From Bradyrhizobium hereditatis (GTDB lineage Bacteria; Pseudomonadota; Alphaproteobacteria; Rhizobiales; Xanthobacteraceae): a stretch of 64,000 bases of DNA. Positions 19,721 through 29,064 of this stretch are shown in pieces (within the stretch, counting starts at the first letter, position 1; the number at the start of each line of letters is the position of its first letter). The stretch is taken from assembly GCF_020329435.1 (NCBI RefSeq), contig NZ_JAGKJK010000001.1, forward strand, positions 744,001 through 808,000, written 5' to 3'. Both the position numbers and the translations under genes were made by a program. The notes under the pieces are model-generated. The model was not told the origin of the DNA. It did not search any database and saw nothing but the letters and a program-made list of their open reading frames with translations.

Positions 19721-20026
19721 TCAGTGACCTTGTTGCGACCGCGGCGTGGTGGAGCCCATGTCGGTCGGCCGGTTGATTTCGGCTTCGAACATATCGACGA
19801 TGCGCGCGAGCGCCTCGTCCTCGGTGTAGCCGCTCTCACGCGCATAGGCGCGGGAGGCGTGGCGGGCGATATCGACCAGCAGGAGGCCCCACATGTCCGG
19901 CTCCTCAAACGCGCGCTGGAACGCGATCGAGAGTCCGCCATCGACGACGAAGGCGCGCAGGACCTCGACGGCATCCTCGCGGCCGATCACGTCGGGCGGC
20001 AGCGGCTGTTCGTTAGGACCGGCCAT
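19721..20026 (-). CDS. DUF5076 family protein
   Basis: A small cytosolic protein of 101 residues, recognised as DUF5076 from its position and sequence ([36 protein letters not shown]). It sits between pdhB and pdhC with gaps of 8 and 2 bp, so it must be co-translated with the complex. No catalytic motif is evident. The fixed location suggests a role linked to the pyruvate dehydrogenase complex, such as assembly or regulation; this is inference from context only. Confidence 0.78.
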   Translation of the reverse strand: MAGPNEQPLPPDVIGREDAVEVLRAFVVDGGLSIAFQRAFEEPDMWGLLLVDIARHASRAYARESGYTEDEALARIVDMFEAEINRPTDMGSTTPRSQQGH

Positions 20027-20034
20027 GTGAAAAC

Positions 20035-21426
20035 CTAGCGGTAGGAAACGGCCTTGGCGGCCGCGATCACCTCGGCCACCGACGGCAGTGCGAGCTTTTC
20101 GAGATTGGCCGCATAGGGCATCGGCACGTCCTTGCCGGAGACGCGCGCCACCGGCGCGTCGAGATAATCGAAGGCGTGCTCCATGATGCGGGCGGCGACT
20201 TCCGCGCCAACGCCGGATTGCTGCCAGCCCTCCTCCACCGTGACCGCGCGGCCGGTCTTTTGCACGGATGCGATGATTGTCTCGGTATCCATCGGGCGCA
20301 GCGTGCGCAGGTCGATCACCTCGGCCTCGATGCCTTCCTTGGCGAGCTCTTCCGCGGCTTTGAGTGCATAGGTCATGCCCATCGACCAGGAAACGATGGT
20401 GACGTCCTTGCCCTGGCGCACGACACGCGCCTTACCGATCGGTACGACGTAGTCGTCGAGCTTCGGCACCTCGCCGGTGTGACCGTAGAGCACCTCGTTC
20501 TCGAGGAAGATGACGGGGTTGGGATCGCGGATCGCAGCCTTGAGCAGGCCCTTGTAGTCCGCGGCCGAGAACGGCGCGATCACCTTCAGGCCGGGGATCT
20601 GCGAGTACCAGGCAGAATAATCTTGGCTGTGCTGGGCGGCGACCCGCGCGGCAGCGCCGTTCGGGCCACGGAATACGATCGAGCAGCCCATCTGGCCGCC
20701 AGACATGTAGAGCGTCTTGGCCGCGGAGTTGATGATCTGGTCGATCGCCTGCATGGCGAAGTTGAAGGTCATGAACTCAACGATCGGCTTCAGCCCGGTC
20801 ATCGCCGCGCCGACGCCGACGCCTGCGAAGCCGTGCTCGGTGATGGGTGTGTCGATCACGCGGCGTGCGCCGAATTCCTGCAACAGGCCCTGAGTGACCT
20901 TGTAGGCGCCCTGATATTCGGCGACCTCCTCGCCCATGATGAAGACATCAGGATCCCTGCGCATCTCTTCGGCCATCGCATCGCGCAGCGCTTCGCGGAT
21001 GGTCTGCGTAACGAATTCGGTGCCTTCAGGCACCTCCGGCTCGGGCTCGCTCACGGAAGTGGGCGCAGTCGGATGAGGCGCGGCCTTCGGCTGGGGCGCT
21101 TCCGCCTTGGCTTCAGCCGGAGGCGCGGATTCCGCGGCCTTGGCAGCGGGCGCCGGCGCCTTCACAAGATCGGCGGCATTCTCGCCGTCGGCAAGGATCA
21201 TCGCGATCGGCGTGTTGACGGCAACATCGGCGGTGCCTTCCGGAATCAAAATCTTGCCGAGCGTGCCCTCATCGGTCGCCTCGACTTCCATCGTCGCTTT
21301 GTCGGTCTCGATCTCGGCAATGACATCGCCGGACTTGATCGGCTCGCCTTCTTTTTTCAGCCATTTGGCAAGGTTGCCCTTCTCCATCGTGGGCGACAGC
21401 GCAGGCATCAGAACTTGAATCGGCAT
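20035..21426 (-). CDS. pdhB: Pyruvate dehydrogenase E1 beta with N-terminal lipoyl domain
   Basis: The beta chain of thiamine-dependent E1 (463 residues). As in many alphaproteobacteria it carries its own lipoyl domain at the N-terminus (about residues 1-78, lysine in [15 protein letters not shown]), then an Ala/Pro-rich linker, then the transketolase-like catalytic part from about residue 138 ([32 protein letters not shown]). The C-terminal part has [15 protein letters not shown]. It is separated from pdhA by 89 bp that include a 49-bp palindromic repeat. Confidence 0.96.
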   Translation of the reverse strand: MPIQVLMPALSPTMEKGNLAKWLKKEGEPIKSGDVIAEIETDKATMEVEATDEGTLGKILIPEGTADVAVNTPIAMILADGENAADLVKAPAPAAKAAESAPPAEAKAEAPQPKAAPHPTAPTSVSEPEPEVPEGTEFVTQTIREALRDAMAEEMRRDPDVFIMGEEVAEYQGAYKVTQGLLQEFGARRVIDTPITEHGFAGVGVGAAMTGLKPIVEFMTFNFAMQAIDQIINSAAKTLYMSGGQMGCSIVFRGPNGAAARVAAQHSQDYSAWYSQIPGLKVIAPFSAADYKGLLKAAIRDPNPVIFLENEVLYGHTGEVPKLDDYVVPIGKARVVRQGKDVTIVSWSMGMTYALKAAEELAKEGIEAEVIDLRTLRPMDTETIIASVQKTGRAVTVEEGWQQSGVGAEVAARIMEHAFDYLDAPVARVSGKDVPMPYAANLEKLALPSVAEVIAAAKAVSYR

Positions 21427-21456
21427 GGTAGCTCCGAAAATTTAAGTCTTTTGTTT

Positions 21457-21505
21457 GAGCATGATCTTGTCCGAAAACCGGTCCCCACTTTTCGGGATCA
21501 TGCTC
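21457..21505. repeat. Palindromic repeat (GAGCATGATC family), copy 1
   Basis: GAGCATGATC (21457-21466) and GATCATGCTC (21496-21505) are perfect arms; CCGAAAA and TTTTCGG form a second stem inside. This short element recurs through many Rhizobiales genomes. Here it lies between pdhA and pdhB and will be in their shared mRNA. A degenerate relative is at 61034-61101. Confidence 0.82.
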
Positions 21506-21515
21506 TGGCTTGCGC

Positions 21516-22541
21516 TTAGCGGTAGACGTCGGTCCATAGCTCGGACGGATCGGGCTCGGGATCGTGCTGGGCGAAATCGGCTGAGGCGTTGACGATCTCG
21601 CGGACCTCGGCGTCGATCTTCTTCAATTCGTCCTCGCTGACCTTGGCGGCGAGGAGGCGATTGCGCACCTGCTCGATCGGGTCGGACTCGTGGCGGACTT
21701 TTTCGACCTCATCACGGGTGCGATATTTCGCAGGGTCCGACATCGAGTGACCGCGATAGCGGTAGGTCTGCATCTCCAGGATGAACGGACCGTTGCCGCC
21801 ACGGCACCAGGCGACCGCCTCATCGGCGGCGGCCTTCACTGCGCGCACGTCCATGCCGTCGGCCTGTTTGCCGGGAATGTTGAAGGAAGCGCCACGCTTG
21901 GAGAAATCGGATTGCGCGGAGGCGCGGCTGACCGATGTGCCCATGGCATAGCGGTTGTTCTCGATGACGTAGACCACGGGGAGCTTCCACAGCTCCGCCA
22001 TGTTGAAGCTTTCGTAGACCTGGCCCTGGTTGGCGGCGCCATCGCCGAAATAGGCGAGCGTAACATTGTCATTGCCGCGATAACGGTTGGCGAACGCAAG
22101 GCCGGTGCCGAGCGAGACCTGGGCGCCGACGATGCCGTGGCCGCCGTAAAAATGCTTCTCCAGGCTGAACATGTGCATGGAGCCGCCCTTGCCCTTGGAA
22201 TATCCGCCGCGCCGGCCGGTGAGCTCGGCCATGACGCCGTTGGCCGACATCCCGCAGGCCAGCATGTGGCCGTGATCCCGGTATCCAGTTATGACCTGGT
22301 CGCCCGGCTTGAGGGCCATCTGCATGCCGACCACGACGGCTTCCTGACCGATATAGAGATGGCAGAAACCGCCGATCGCGCCCATGCCATAGAGTTGGCC
22401 GGCCTTTTCCTCGAAGCGGCGGATCAGGAGCATGTCCCGCAGCGCAGCCAGTTCCTGCGCCTTGGTGAATTCCGGTGGTGACCCGTTTGCCTTCTCCTGC
22501 CCTGATTCCTTCGCGACGACGCTTTTCTTGGGTGCAGCCAT
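21516..22541 (-). CDS. pdhA: Pyruvate dehydrogenase E1 alpha
   Basis: The alpha chain of the thiamine-dependent E1 component, decarboxylating pyruvate (341 residues). The thiamine-binding motif is seen as GDGAANQGQVYE ending in IENN. The loop RYRGHSMSDPAKYRTRDEV is typical of this chain. The first gene of the minus-strand cluster; its promoter should lie in the 208 bp between it and ftsB. Confidence 0.96.
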   Translation of the reverse strand: MAAPKKSVVAKESGQEKANGSPPEFTKAQELAALRDMLLIRRFEEKAGQLYGMGAIGGFCHLYIGQEAVVVGMQMALKPGDQVITGYRDHGHMLACGMSANGVMAELTGRRGGYSKGKGGSMHMFSLEKHFYGGHGIVGAQVSLGTGLAFANRYRGNDNVTLAYFGDGAANQGQVYESFNMAELWKLPVVYVIENNRYAMGTSVSRASAQSDFSKRGASFNIPGKQADGMDVRAVKAAADEAVAWCRGGNGPFILEMQTYRYRGHSMSDPAKYRTRDEVEKVRHESDPIEQVRNRLLAAKVSEDELKKIDAEVREIVNASADFAQHDPEPDPSELWTDVYR

Positions 22542-22749
22542 GGCATTTCCGGGGGTGAGAAAGAGAGACGGGATCAGCCCTCTCTAACCCAACTCAAACC
22601 GGCGTGAAAGGATTGCGTGCGTTGGAGAAAATATTGCTATGCCGCACTGCAACGCGAAGGGCGACATTTTCGAAATCGATTTCGCGATTTTTTGAAATTT
22701 GCAGACCGGCATCGTCCCGCCGGCGTCGTTGTCACATCGGTGACGAAAA

Positions 22750-23067
22750 TCAGTTCGGCTTGATGATCCGGATGAGGTCGCGCGGATGGGCGTAGTCGAG
22801 CTGGAAGCGCGCGCGCTCGTCCAGCATATCAGGATCGACCCGGTCGGACCGCAACAGCGACACCCGCTGCTCACCCTGCGCCCGCTCGCGCTTCAGCCGC
22901 GCCAGCTCCGAGGTCAGCGCGATGATCTCCTGATCGAGCTCCTGACGCGCATTCAGCCCGTATTTGCCGGTATAGGCGTTGACACCGAAATAGCCGACCA
23001 TCAGCGCCGCTATCGTGTAGAGAGCGAGCCCGGTCAGAATGGATTTCAATCGGGTGCGGGAGACCAT
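22750..23067 (-). CDS. ftsB: Septum formation initiator FtsB/DivIC
   Basis: A small bitopic division protein (105 residues) of the FtsB/DivIC family that joins FtsL and FtsQ at the divisome. One membrane segment (about residues 11-28, LTGLALYTIAALMVGYFG) is followed by a periplasmic coiled coil (ELDQEIIALTSELARLKRERAQ) and a short C-terminal tail. Its place between eno and pdhA is the usual alphaproteobacterial one, though here an FMN reductase and a dehydrogenase separate it from eno. Confidence 0.9.
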   Translation of the reverse strand: MVSRTRLKSILTGLALYTIAALMVGYFGVNAYTGKYGLNARQELDQEIIALTSELARLKRERAQGEQRVSLLRSDRVDPDMLDERARFQLDYAHPRDLIRIIKPN

Positions 23068-23125
23068 ACGCCAAGATGCGACGGTCGGGTTAATGGATTC
23101 CTAAAGCGGTGGGCACGAATGGCCG

Positions 23126-23216
23126 CCCCGTCATTGCGAGCAGCGAAGCGACGAAGCAATCCATCTGTCCGTTATGCCGCGATATGGATTGCTTCGCTGC
23201 GCTCGCAATGACGGGG
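23126..23216. repeat. Palindromic repeat (CGTCATTGCGAG family), copy 2
   Basis: CCCCGTCATTGCGAG (23126-23140) and CTCGCAATGACGGGG (23202-23216) are perfect 15-base arms, with GAAGCAATCCAT and ATGGATTGCTTC-type inner arms. It fills most of the gap between ftsB and the FMN reductase gene. Confidence 0.87.
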
Positions 23217-23228
23217 AAAGAGCGCGGC

Positions 23229-23783
23229 TTACTTGTTCTGTTTTTCGATGAACGCCGCGAACGCGCCGAGATATTGCTGCAGCACCTTCTGCACGGACTC
23301 CTTGATTAGCTCGCCCTTGTCGTCGAAGGCATCGCCAATGCCGTTGAGGTAGATTTCGGGCTGGCCGAGAATCGGGCCCGCAATACCCGGCAGGATGTTC
23401 TGCAAATGCTTGGCCGCGCTGACGCCACCGAGCGCGCCCGGGGAATTGCTGATGATGCCGACCGGCTTGCCGAGCAACGAGCTCTTGCCGTAGGGGCGCG
23501 AGGCCACGTCGATGGCGTTCTTCAATACGCCGGGAATCGAACGGTTATATTCCGGCGTCACGAACAGCACGCCGTTCGACTTCTGCAGCTTTTCGCGAAA
23601 GCCCAGCCAGTCGGCCGGCGGATTGGCTTCCAGATCCTGGTTGAAGAAGGAAATGTCGCCGAGCGTGGTGACGTCGAGCTTGAGCGACTCCGGCGCCAGT
23701 TTGGCAAGCGCGTTGGCGACCTTGAGCGAATAGCTCTCTTTGCGAAGGCTGCCGACGATCGTGACGATGGTATGGGTGGCCAT
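23229..23783 (-). CDS. NADPH-dependent FMN reductase-family protein
   Basis: A flavodoxin-fold NAD(P)H:FMN or quinone reductase of the ChrR/azoreductase-like family (184 residues). The phosphate-binding loop is GSLRKESYS; the flavin-ring loop is TPEYNRSIPGVLKNAIDV. The ATG at 23783 is preceded by AGGGAC at good spacing; an upstream extension to 23906 has no family match. Likely cytosolic, used for quinone, chromate or azo reduction; the real substrate cannot be told. Confidence 0.88.
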   Translation of the reverse strand: MATHTIVTIVGSLRKESYSLKVANALAKLAPESLKLDVTTLGDISFFNQDLEANPPADWLGFREKLQKSNGVLFVTPEYNRSIPGVLKNAIDVASRPYGKSSLLGKPVGIISNSPGALGGVSAAKHLQNILPGIAGPILGQPEIYLNGIGDAFDDKGELIKESVQKVLQQYLGAFAAFIEKQNK

Positions 23784-23911
23784 TTTATGTCCCTGTTGGA
23801 GTGAAAGCGCCTGCCCTCCCTTACGCCAGATCGCCAGAAAGATGCAAGTGCATGGAGTGGGCTTTGTGGCTCGGTTGCGAGAAAAACTTTCTGCAAGGGG
23901 TCGCAAATGCA

Positions 23912-23942
23912 GAACGGGCCGCCTGTGCGAGACGGCCCGTTC
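23912..23942. terminator. Hairpin terminator
   Basis: GAACGGGCCG (23912-23921) and CGGCCCGTTC (23933-23942) form a perfect ten-base stem with an eleven-base loop. It lies 31 bp after the stop of the medium-chain dehydrogenase gene (minus strand) and ahead of the FMN reductase gene. No clear U-tract follows on the minus strand, so strength is uncertain. Confidence 0.62.
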
Positions 23943-23972
23943 CGTTCATGTCTCGATGAAAGCCCCTCGTCC

Positions 23973-25109
23973 TCAACCCTTGTTCGGATTGATCAGGAAT
24001 TTCTCGCCTGTGGAGCGCTTGTTGTAGACCGCGATGTTGTCGATCTGCAGCGCCTCCTGCAACGACACAACCTTGGTGTAGTGGCTGGCAAAGGTGGTCT
24101 TGAGTTCGGACGCCACGCGCTGGCGCAACCGAGCGATTTCGGCGGGACCGATCTTCTGCAGGAACGGCGTGAGCAGCCAGCCGCCGACGCCCCAGGTGAA
24201 GCCGAACGCGCGGCTCAGCTCGGTCGGCCGGTTGTCGAGGCTGCCATAAATATAGACCTGCTTATACACGTTGGAGCCGTAGCGGCTGTATTCCTTGGCG
24301 GTCTTGTTGGCGGCCATCTCCATGGCGGTGAGGATCTGGCTTGCCAACTTGCCGCCGCCGATCGCATCGAAGGCAATGGTGGCGCCGGTTTCCACCAGCG
24401 CATCGGTGAGGTCATCCATGAAGGTGGCGGAGGTGGAATCGACGACATATTTGGCGCCGATCTTGTGCAGGATGTCGGCCTGCTCCTTGCTGCGCACGAT
24501 ATTGACGAGGCCGATGCCGTCCTTGATGCAGATCTTGTTGAGCATCTGGCCGAGGTTGGAGGCGGCGGCCGTATGCACCAGCGCCTTGTGATTTTCGCGC
24601 CGCATGGTCTCGGTCATGCCGAGCGCCGTCAGCGGGTTGACGAACCACGACGCGCCGTCGGCAGGCGTGGTGCCCTCGGGCAATTCCATCACGTCCCTCA
24701 CCTTGATGGTGCGGTACTGCGTGTACATCGCGCCGCCGATCATCGAGACGGTCTTGCCCATCAAGGCCTTGGCCGCATCAGACGATCCGGTCCTGATCAC
24801 AACGCCGGCGCCCTCGTTGCCGACCGGCATCGACTGATCGAGCCGCGCGGCCATCATCCGCATCGCCGCGTCCGGCATCTTCGCGGTAACTACGGGCGCC
24901 TCCGCCGTGCCCGACACCTTTGCGGTCGACATGTCGGCGGGACCGATCAGAAGCCCGAGATCGGAGGGATTGATCGGCGTCGCCTCGACCCGGACCACGA
25001 CTTCGTCGTCGGCCGGCTCGAGCGTCGGGACATCCACCAGCGACAGTTCGAGTTCGCCGCTGTTCTTGAGCAGCGAACGCAACTGCAGCCCGCTTTTGCC
25101 ATCACTCAT
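23973..25109 (-). CDS. Medium-chain (zinc-binding type) dehydrogenase/quinone reductase
   Basis: A 378-residue medium-chain dehydrogenase/reductase. It has an N-terminal GroES-like fold (VEATPINPSDLGLLIG), a glycine-rich segment GNEGAGVVI, and a Rossmann fold of variant form (VHTAAASNLGQMLNKI in place of the usual GxGxxG). The cysteines that hold structural zinc in alcohol dehydrogenases are not evident, so it is more like a quinone oxidoreductase. It begins 45 bp after the eno stop on the same strand and may be read with it. Substrate unknown. Confidence 0.85.
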   Translation of the reverse strand: MSDGKSGLQLRSLLKNSGELELSLVDVPTLEPADDEVVVRVEATPINPSDLGLLIGPADMSTAKVSGTAEAPVVTAKMPDAAMRMMAARLDQSMPVGNEGAGVVIRTGSSDAAKALMGKTVSMIGGAMYTQYRTIKVRDVMELPEGTTPADGASWFVNPLTALGMTETMRRENHKALVHTAAASNLGQMLNKICIKDGIGLVNIVRSKEQADILHKIGAKYVVDSTSATFMDDLTDALVETGATIAFDAIGGGKLASQILTAMEMAANKTAKEYSRYGSNVYKQVYIYGSLDNRPTELSRAFGFTWGVGGWLLTPFLQKIGPAEIARLRQRVASELKTTFASHYTKVVSLQEALQIDNIAVYNKRSTGEKFLINPNKG

Positions 25110-25154
25110 CGCAAGCCTCCCCTTGTCTCAGCTATATTTGGCTACGCCGGCGCG

Positions 25155-26483
<1,329 letters not shown>

Positions 26484-26616
26484 TTACACGGCAAGCAAGC
26501 AAATGTGAACGCTTGACGGCCGGCCTTTTCCGGACGGCCAATGCGGCTCGGGATAGAATTGATTGAGGGTCGATGTCAGCGTCCGAACCTTCACGTTCAC
26601 AAGCCGGGGTAACGCA

Positions 26617-27603
26617 ATGAATCGCCGCCAGTTTCTTCGGAACTCCGCCGCCGGAATCCTTGCTGCCCCCGCCCTCTTGCGTCACGCGAATGCCCAGGAA
26701 GGCCCGTTCCGCGTGAAATATTATCCAGTCAAGACGGGCATGGGTTCGCGCGACACGACGCCGGCCCCGGATGGCACGATCTGGTTCTGCGGCCAACGCA
26801 ACGGCACGCTCGGCCGGCTCGACCCACGCGACGGCTCCTACCAGCTGGTCGATCTCGGCAAGAGCGCCGCGCCTCATGGCGTCGTCATCGGCCCCGACGG
26901 CGCGCCTTGGATAACCGAGGGCGGACAGAACGCGATCGCGCGCGTCGATCCCAAGGATCACAAAGTGACGCTGTTCCGCCTGCCTGAAAAAGAGGCATAC
27001 GCCAACCTCAACACGGGTGTGTTCGACAGAGGCGGCATCTACTGGTTCACTGGCCAATCCGGCATCTATGGCCGGCTCGATCCGAAATCCGGCGACATGA
27101 CCGTGTTCAAATCACCGCGCGGCCGCGGCACCTACGGCATGACCGTCACGCCGAAGGGCGACGTCTGGTACGCCTCGCTCGCCGGCAATCACATCGCCAA
27201 AATCGATCCGGCGACCGGCAACGCGACTGTCGTCGAACCGCCGACGCCGAACCAGGGCGCGCGGCGCGTATGGTCGGATTCGAAGGGCCGGATCTGGGTC
27301 AGCGAGTGGAACAGCGGCAATGTATCCGTCCACGATCCCGCCGACGGCTCCTGGAAGGCGTGGAAGCTGCCGGGCAGCAATCCGCGCACCTACGCGGTCT
27401 ATGTCGACGATAAGGACAAGGTCTGGCTCACCGATTTCGGGGCGAACGCCATCGTGCGTTTCGATCCCATGACGGAGAAGTTCAACGCATTCCCGAGCGA
27501 TAGGCCCGGCGCGAATGTGCGCCAGCTCGACGGCCGGCCTGGTGAGACGTGGGGTGGTGAATCCGGTAATGACCGCCTGGTCGTGATACAGACGGTCGCG
27601 TGA
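26617..27603 (+). CDS. Streptogramin (virginiamycin B) lyase-like beta-propeller, Tat-exported
   Basis: A 328-residue secreted beta-propeller of the Vgb/SMP-30-like group. The N-terminus NRRQFLRNSAAG is a twin-arginine signal, with a hydrophobic run and an AQ cleavage site near residue 28. The rest consists of blade repeats of the type IWFCGQRNGTLGRLDP, YWFTGQSGIYGRLDP, VWYASLAGNHIAKIDP and IWVSEWNSGNVSVHDP. The ATG at 26617 gives the Tat signal directly; an in-frame upstream start lacks it. A cytochrome c gene follows at the stop codon. True streptogramin lyase activity is doubtful: most chromosomal homologues in soil proteobacteria have unknown substrates. Confidence 0.83.
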   Translation: MNRRQFLRNSAAGILAAPALLRHANAQEGPFRVKYYPVKTGMGSRDTTPAPDGTIWFCGQRNGTLGRLDPRDGSYQLVDLGKSAAPHGVVIGPDGAPWITEGGQNAIARVDPKDHKVTLFRLPEKEAYANLNTGVFDRGGIYWFTGQSGIYGRLDPKSGDMTVFKSPRGRGTYGMTVTPKGDVWYASLAGNHIAKIDPATGNATVVEPPTPNQGARRVWSDSKGRIWVSEWNSGNVSVHDPADGSWKAWKLPGSNPRTYAVYVDDKDKVWLTDFGANAIVRFDPMTEKFNAFPSDRPGANVRQLDGRPGETWGGESGNDRLVVIQTVA

Positions 27604-27622
27604 AGTTTTTGCCGTCCTGCTC

Positions 27623-27973
27623 TTGTTGTTGCTGTCCCTGCTTGCTCCCGCCTCTGCAGACGAAAATGGCGCGCGGGCGTTCGCGCGCTGCCGCGCCTGC
27701 CACAGCCTCGATCGCGCCGAGCGCGGCCTGCCCGGCCCCAACCTCTCAGGGCTGATCGGCCGCACGGTTGCCGGTGATGCCGAGTTCGACTATTCGCCGG
27801 TGCTGCGCAAGGCACGTGACGAAGGACTGCGCTGGGACACCAAGCGTCTCGATGCCTTTCTCGCCGATCCAGCCGCGATGTTTCCGGGATTGTGGATGTC
27901 GATCCGCGGCATCGAGGACGCCGCTGAGCGGCAGGCGCTGGTGAAATTTCTCGAAGGCTCGTCCTCGCGCTAA
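27623..27973 (+). CDS. Cytochrome c family protein, probably frameshifted at its start
   Basis: A small class I cytochrome c (about 116 residues from a TTG at 27623). One haem site CRACH, followed by [12 protein letters not shown] and a C-terminal methionine in [10 protein letters not shown] that would be the second axial ligand. The frame has no ATG or GTG start and its N-terminus lacks the basic residue of a signal peptide. If one T is added to the T5 run at 27606-27610, a GTG at 27600 that overlaps the upstream stop (GTGA) would open [20 protein letters not shown], a perfect signal peptide. So a one-base deletion, real or from sequencing, is likely. It pairs with the upstream Tat-exported propeller; both proteins go to the periplasm, so electron transfer between them is conceivable. 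Confidence 0.75.
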   Translation: MLLLSLLAPASADENGARAFARCRACHSLDRAERGLPGPNLSGLIGRTVAGDAEFDYSPVLRKARDEGLRWDTKRLDAFLADPAAMFPGLWMSIRGIEDAAERQALVKFLEGSSSR

Positions 27974-28026
27974 CGGTTGACGATCGCGGCCTATTGCAGC
28001 CATGTCAGCGCTCGCAAAGGACGATC

Positions 28027-28506
28027 ATGATGGCCAAGAAATCATCGCAGAAATCATTGCCCCAATCATTGCAGCTCGGCCGGGCCGTGGAATGGCCCGA
28101 CAGCCCCGAGAAGGCAAAGCTCGACCGTGTGCCCAATCCGCAAGCCGGCACCAATTATCTGGTTCGCTTCACCGCGCCGGAATTCACCTCGATCTGCCCG
28201 GTGACGGGCCAGCCGGACTTTGCGCATCTCGTGATCGACTACGTGCCCGGACAATGGCTTCTGGAATCCAAGTCGCTGAAACTCTATGTGGCGAGCTTCC
28301 GCAGTCACGGCGCATTCCACGAGGATTGCACGGTCATGATCGGCAAGCGCATCGCGGACGAGATCAAGCCGAAATGGCTGCGCATCGGCGGCTACTGGTA
28401 TCCCCGCGGCGGCATCCCGATTGATGTGTTCTGGCAGACCGGCAAACTGCCGAAGGATGTGTGGGTGCCGGACCAGGGCGTCGCGTCGTACCGCGGACGA
28501 GGGTGA
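28027..28506 (+). CDS. queF: NADPH-dependent 7-cyano-7-deazaguanine reductase (preQ0 reductase)
   Basis: Reduces preQ0 to preQ1 in queuosine synthesis (about 159 residues, unimodular type). The catalytic cysteine lies in [15 protein letters not shown] and the family signature [16 protein letters not shown] with HEDC follows. AAAGGA is at good spacing to the ATG at 28027; an adjacent ATG at 28030 is also possible. It stands alone on the plus strand and converges on a VOC gene with a 17-bp gap. Confidence 0.95.
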   Translation: MMAKKSSQKSLPQSLQLGRAVEWPDSPEKAKLDRVPNPQAGTNYLVRFTAPEFTSICPVTGQPDFAHLVIDYVPGQWLLESKSLKLYVASFRSHGAFHEDCTVMIGKRIADEIKPKWLRIGGYWYPRGGIPIDVFWQTGKLPKDVWVPDQGVASYRGRG

Positions 28507-28523
28507 CCCGACGCTTCGGCGGC

Positions 28524-28889
28524 CTATTGAACGGGCGAAGGCAAAGGCCGCGCGAAACTGAGTTCGTGGCCGTCGGGGTCAACAAGGTGGAAGTACCTCT
28601 CACCCCATTCGGCATCTCGCGGCACCGTGGCTGGCTCGAATCCTGCCGCGAGCGCACGGTGGTAAAGTGCGTCGACATCGGCAACGTAGAAGATCACCCG
28701 CCCCCACCAGGACCAACGACGCTCGGCCGGCTGGGCGACGAGGTTGAGATAGCCTGCTCCCGCGCGAAAGCTAGTGAATGACGCCGCTTCGCCGCCATGC
28801 AGAACCTCAAAGCCGAGCGCGCGGTAGAACCGGACCGCTCGCGGCATCTCGTGGGTGCCCAGTGTGATCGCGCTGATCCCCTCGATCAT
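28524..28889 (-). CDS. Glyoxalase/VOC family protein
   Basis: A 121-residue vicinal-oxygen-chelate fold protein with two beta-alpha-beta units. N-terminal ITLGTHEMPRAVRFYRALGFEV and C-terminal FHLVDPDGHELSFARP show the paired modules; the usual metal glutamate is in DGHEL. GGGAGAG sits eight bases before the ATG at 28889. Possible roles are dioxygenase, isomerase or resistance protein; not resolved. A longer reading frame to 29009 is not used: its extension falls in a short repeat-derived sequence. Confidence 0.82.
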   Translation of the reverse strand: MIEGISAITLGTHEMPRAVRFYRALGFEVLHGGEAASFTSFRAGAGYLNLVAQPAERRWSWWGRVIFYVADVDALYHRALAAGFEPATVPRDAEWGERYFHLVDPDGHELSFARPLPSPVQ

Positions 28890-29064
28890 GGCCAAACTCT
28901 CCCGAAGTTTGGAAGTTTGAATCACAGGCGTGCAGCGAAATACAACCCTCTTGGCCCGAGCCCCGGCACCGGTTGCTTTTTGGGGCAAAGCGGACATCAA
29001 AAAGCCCACAGACTCGGTCGAAATGACCCGAAGCGGACGCTCGGATCGCTCGAAACAGTGAGTG

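Noticed and set aside
26617-27603. Antibiotic resistance gene vgb
   Set aside because: The propeller has a Tat signal and chromosomal context with cytochrome c; it is only a distant relative of real streptogramin lyases.
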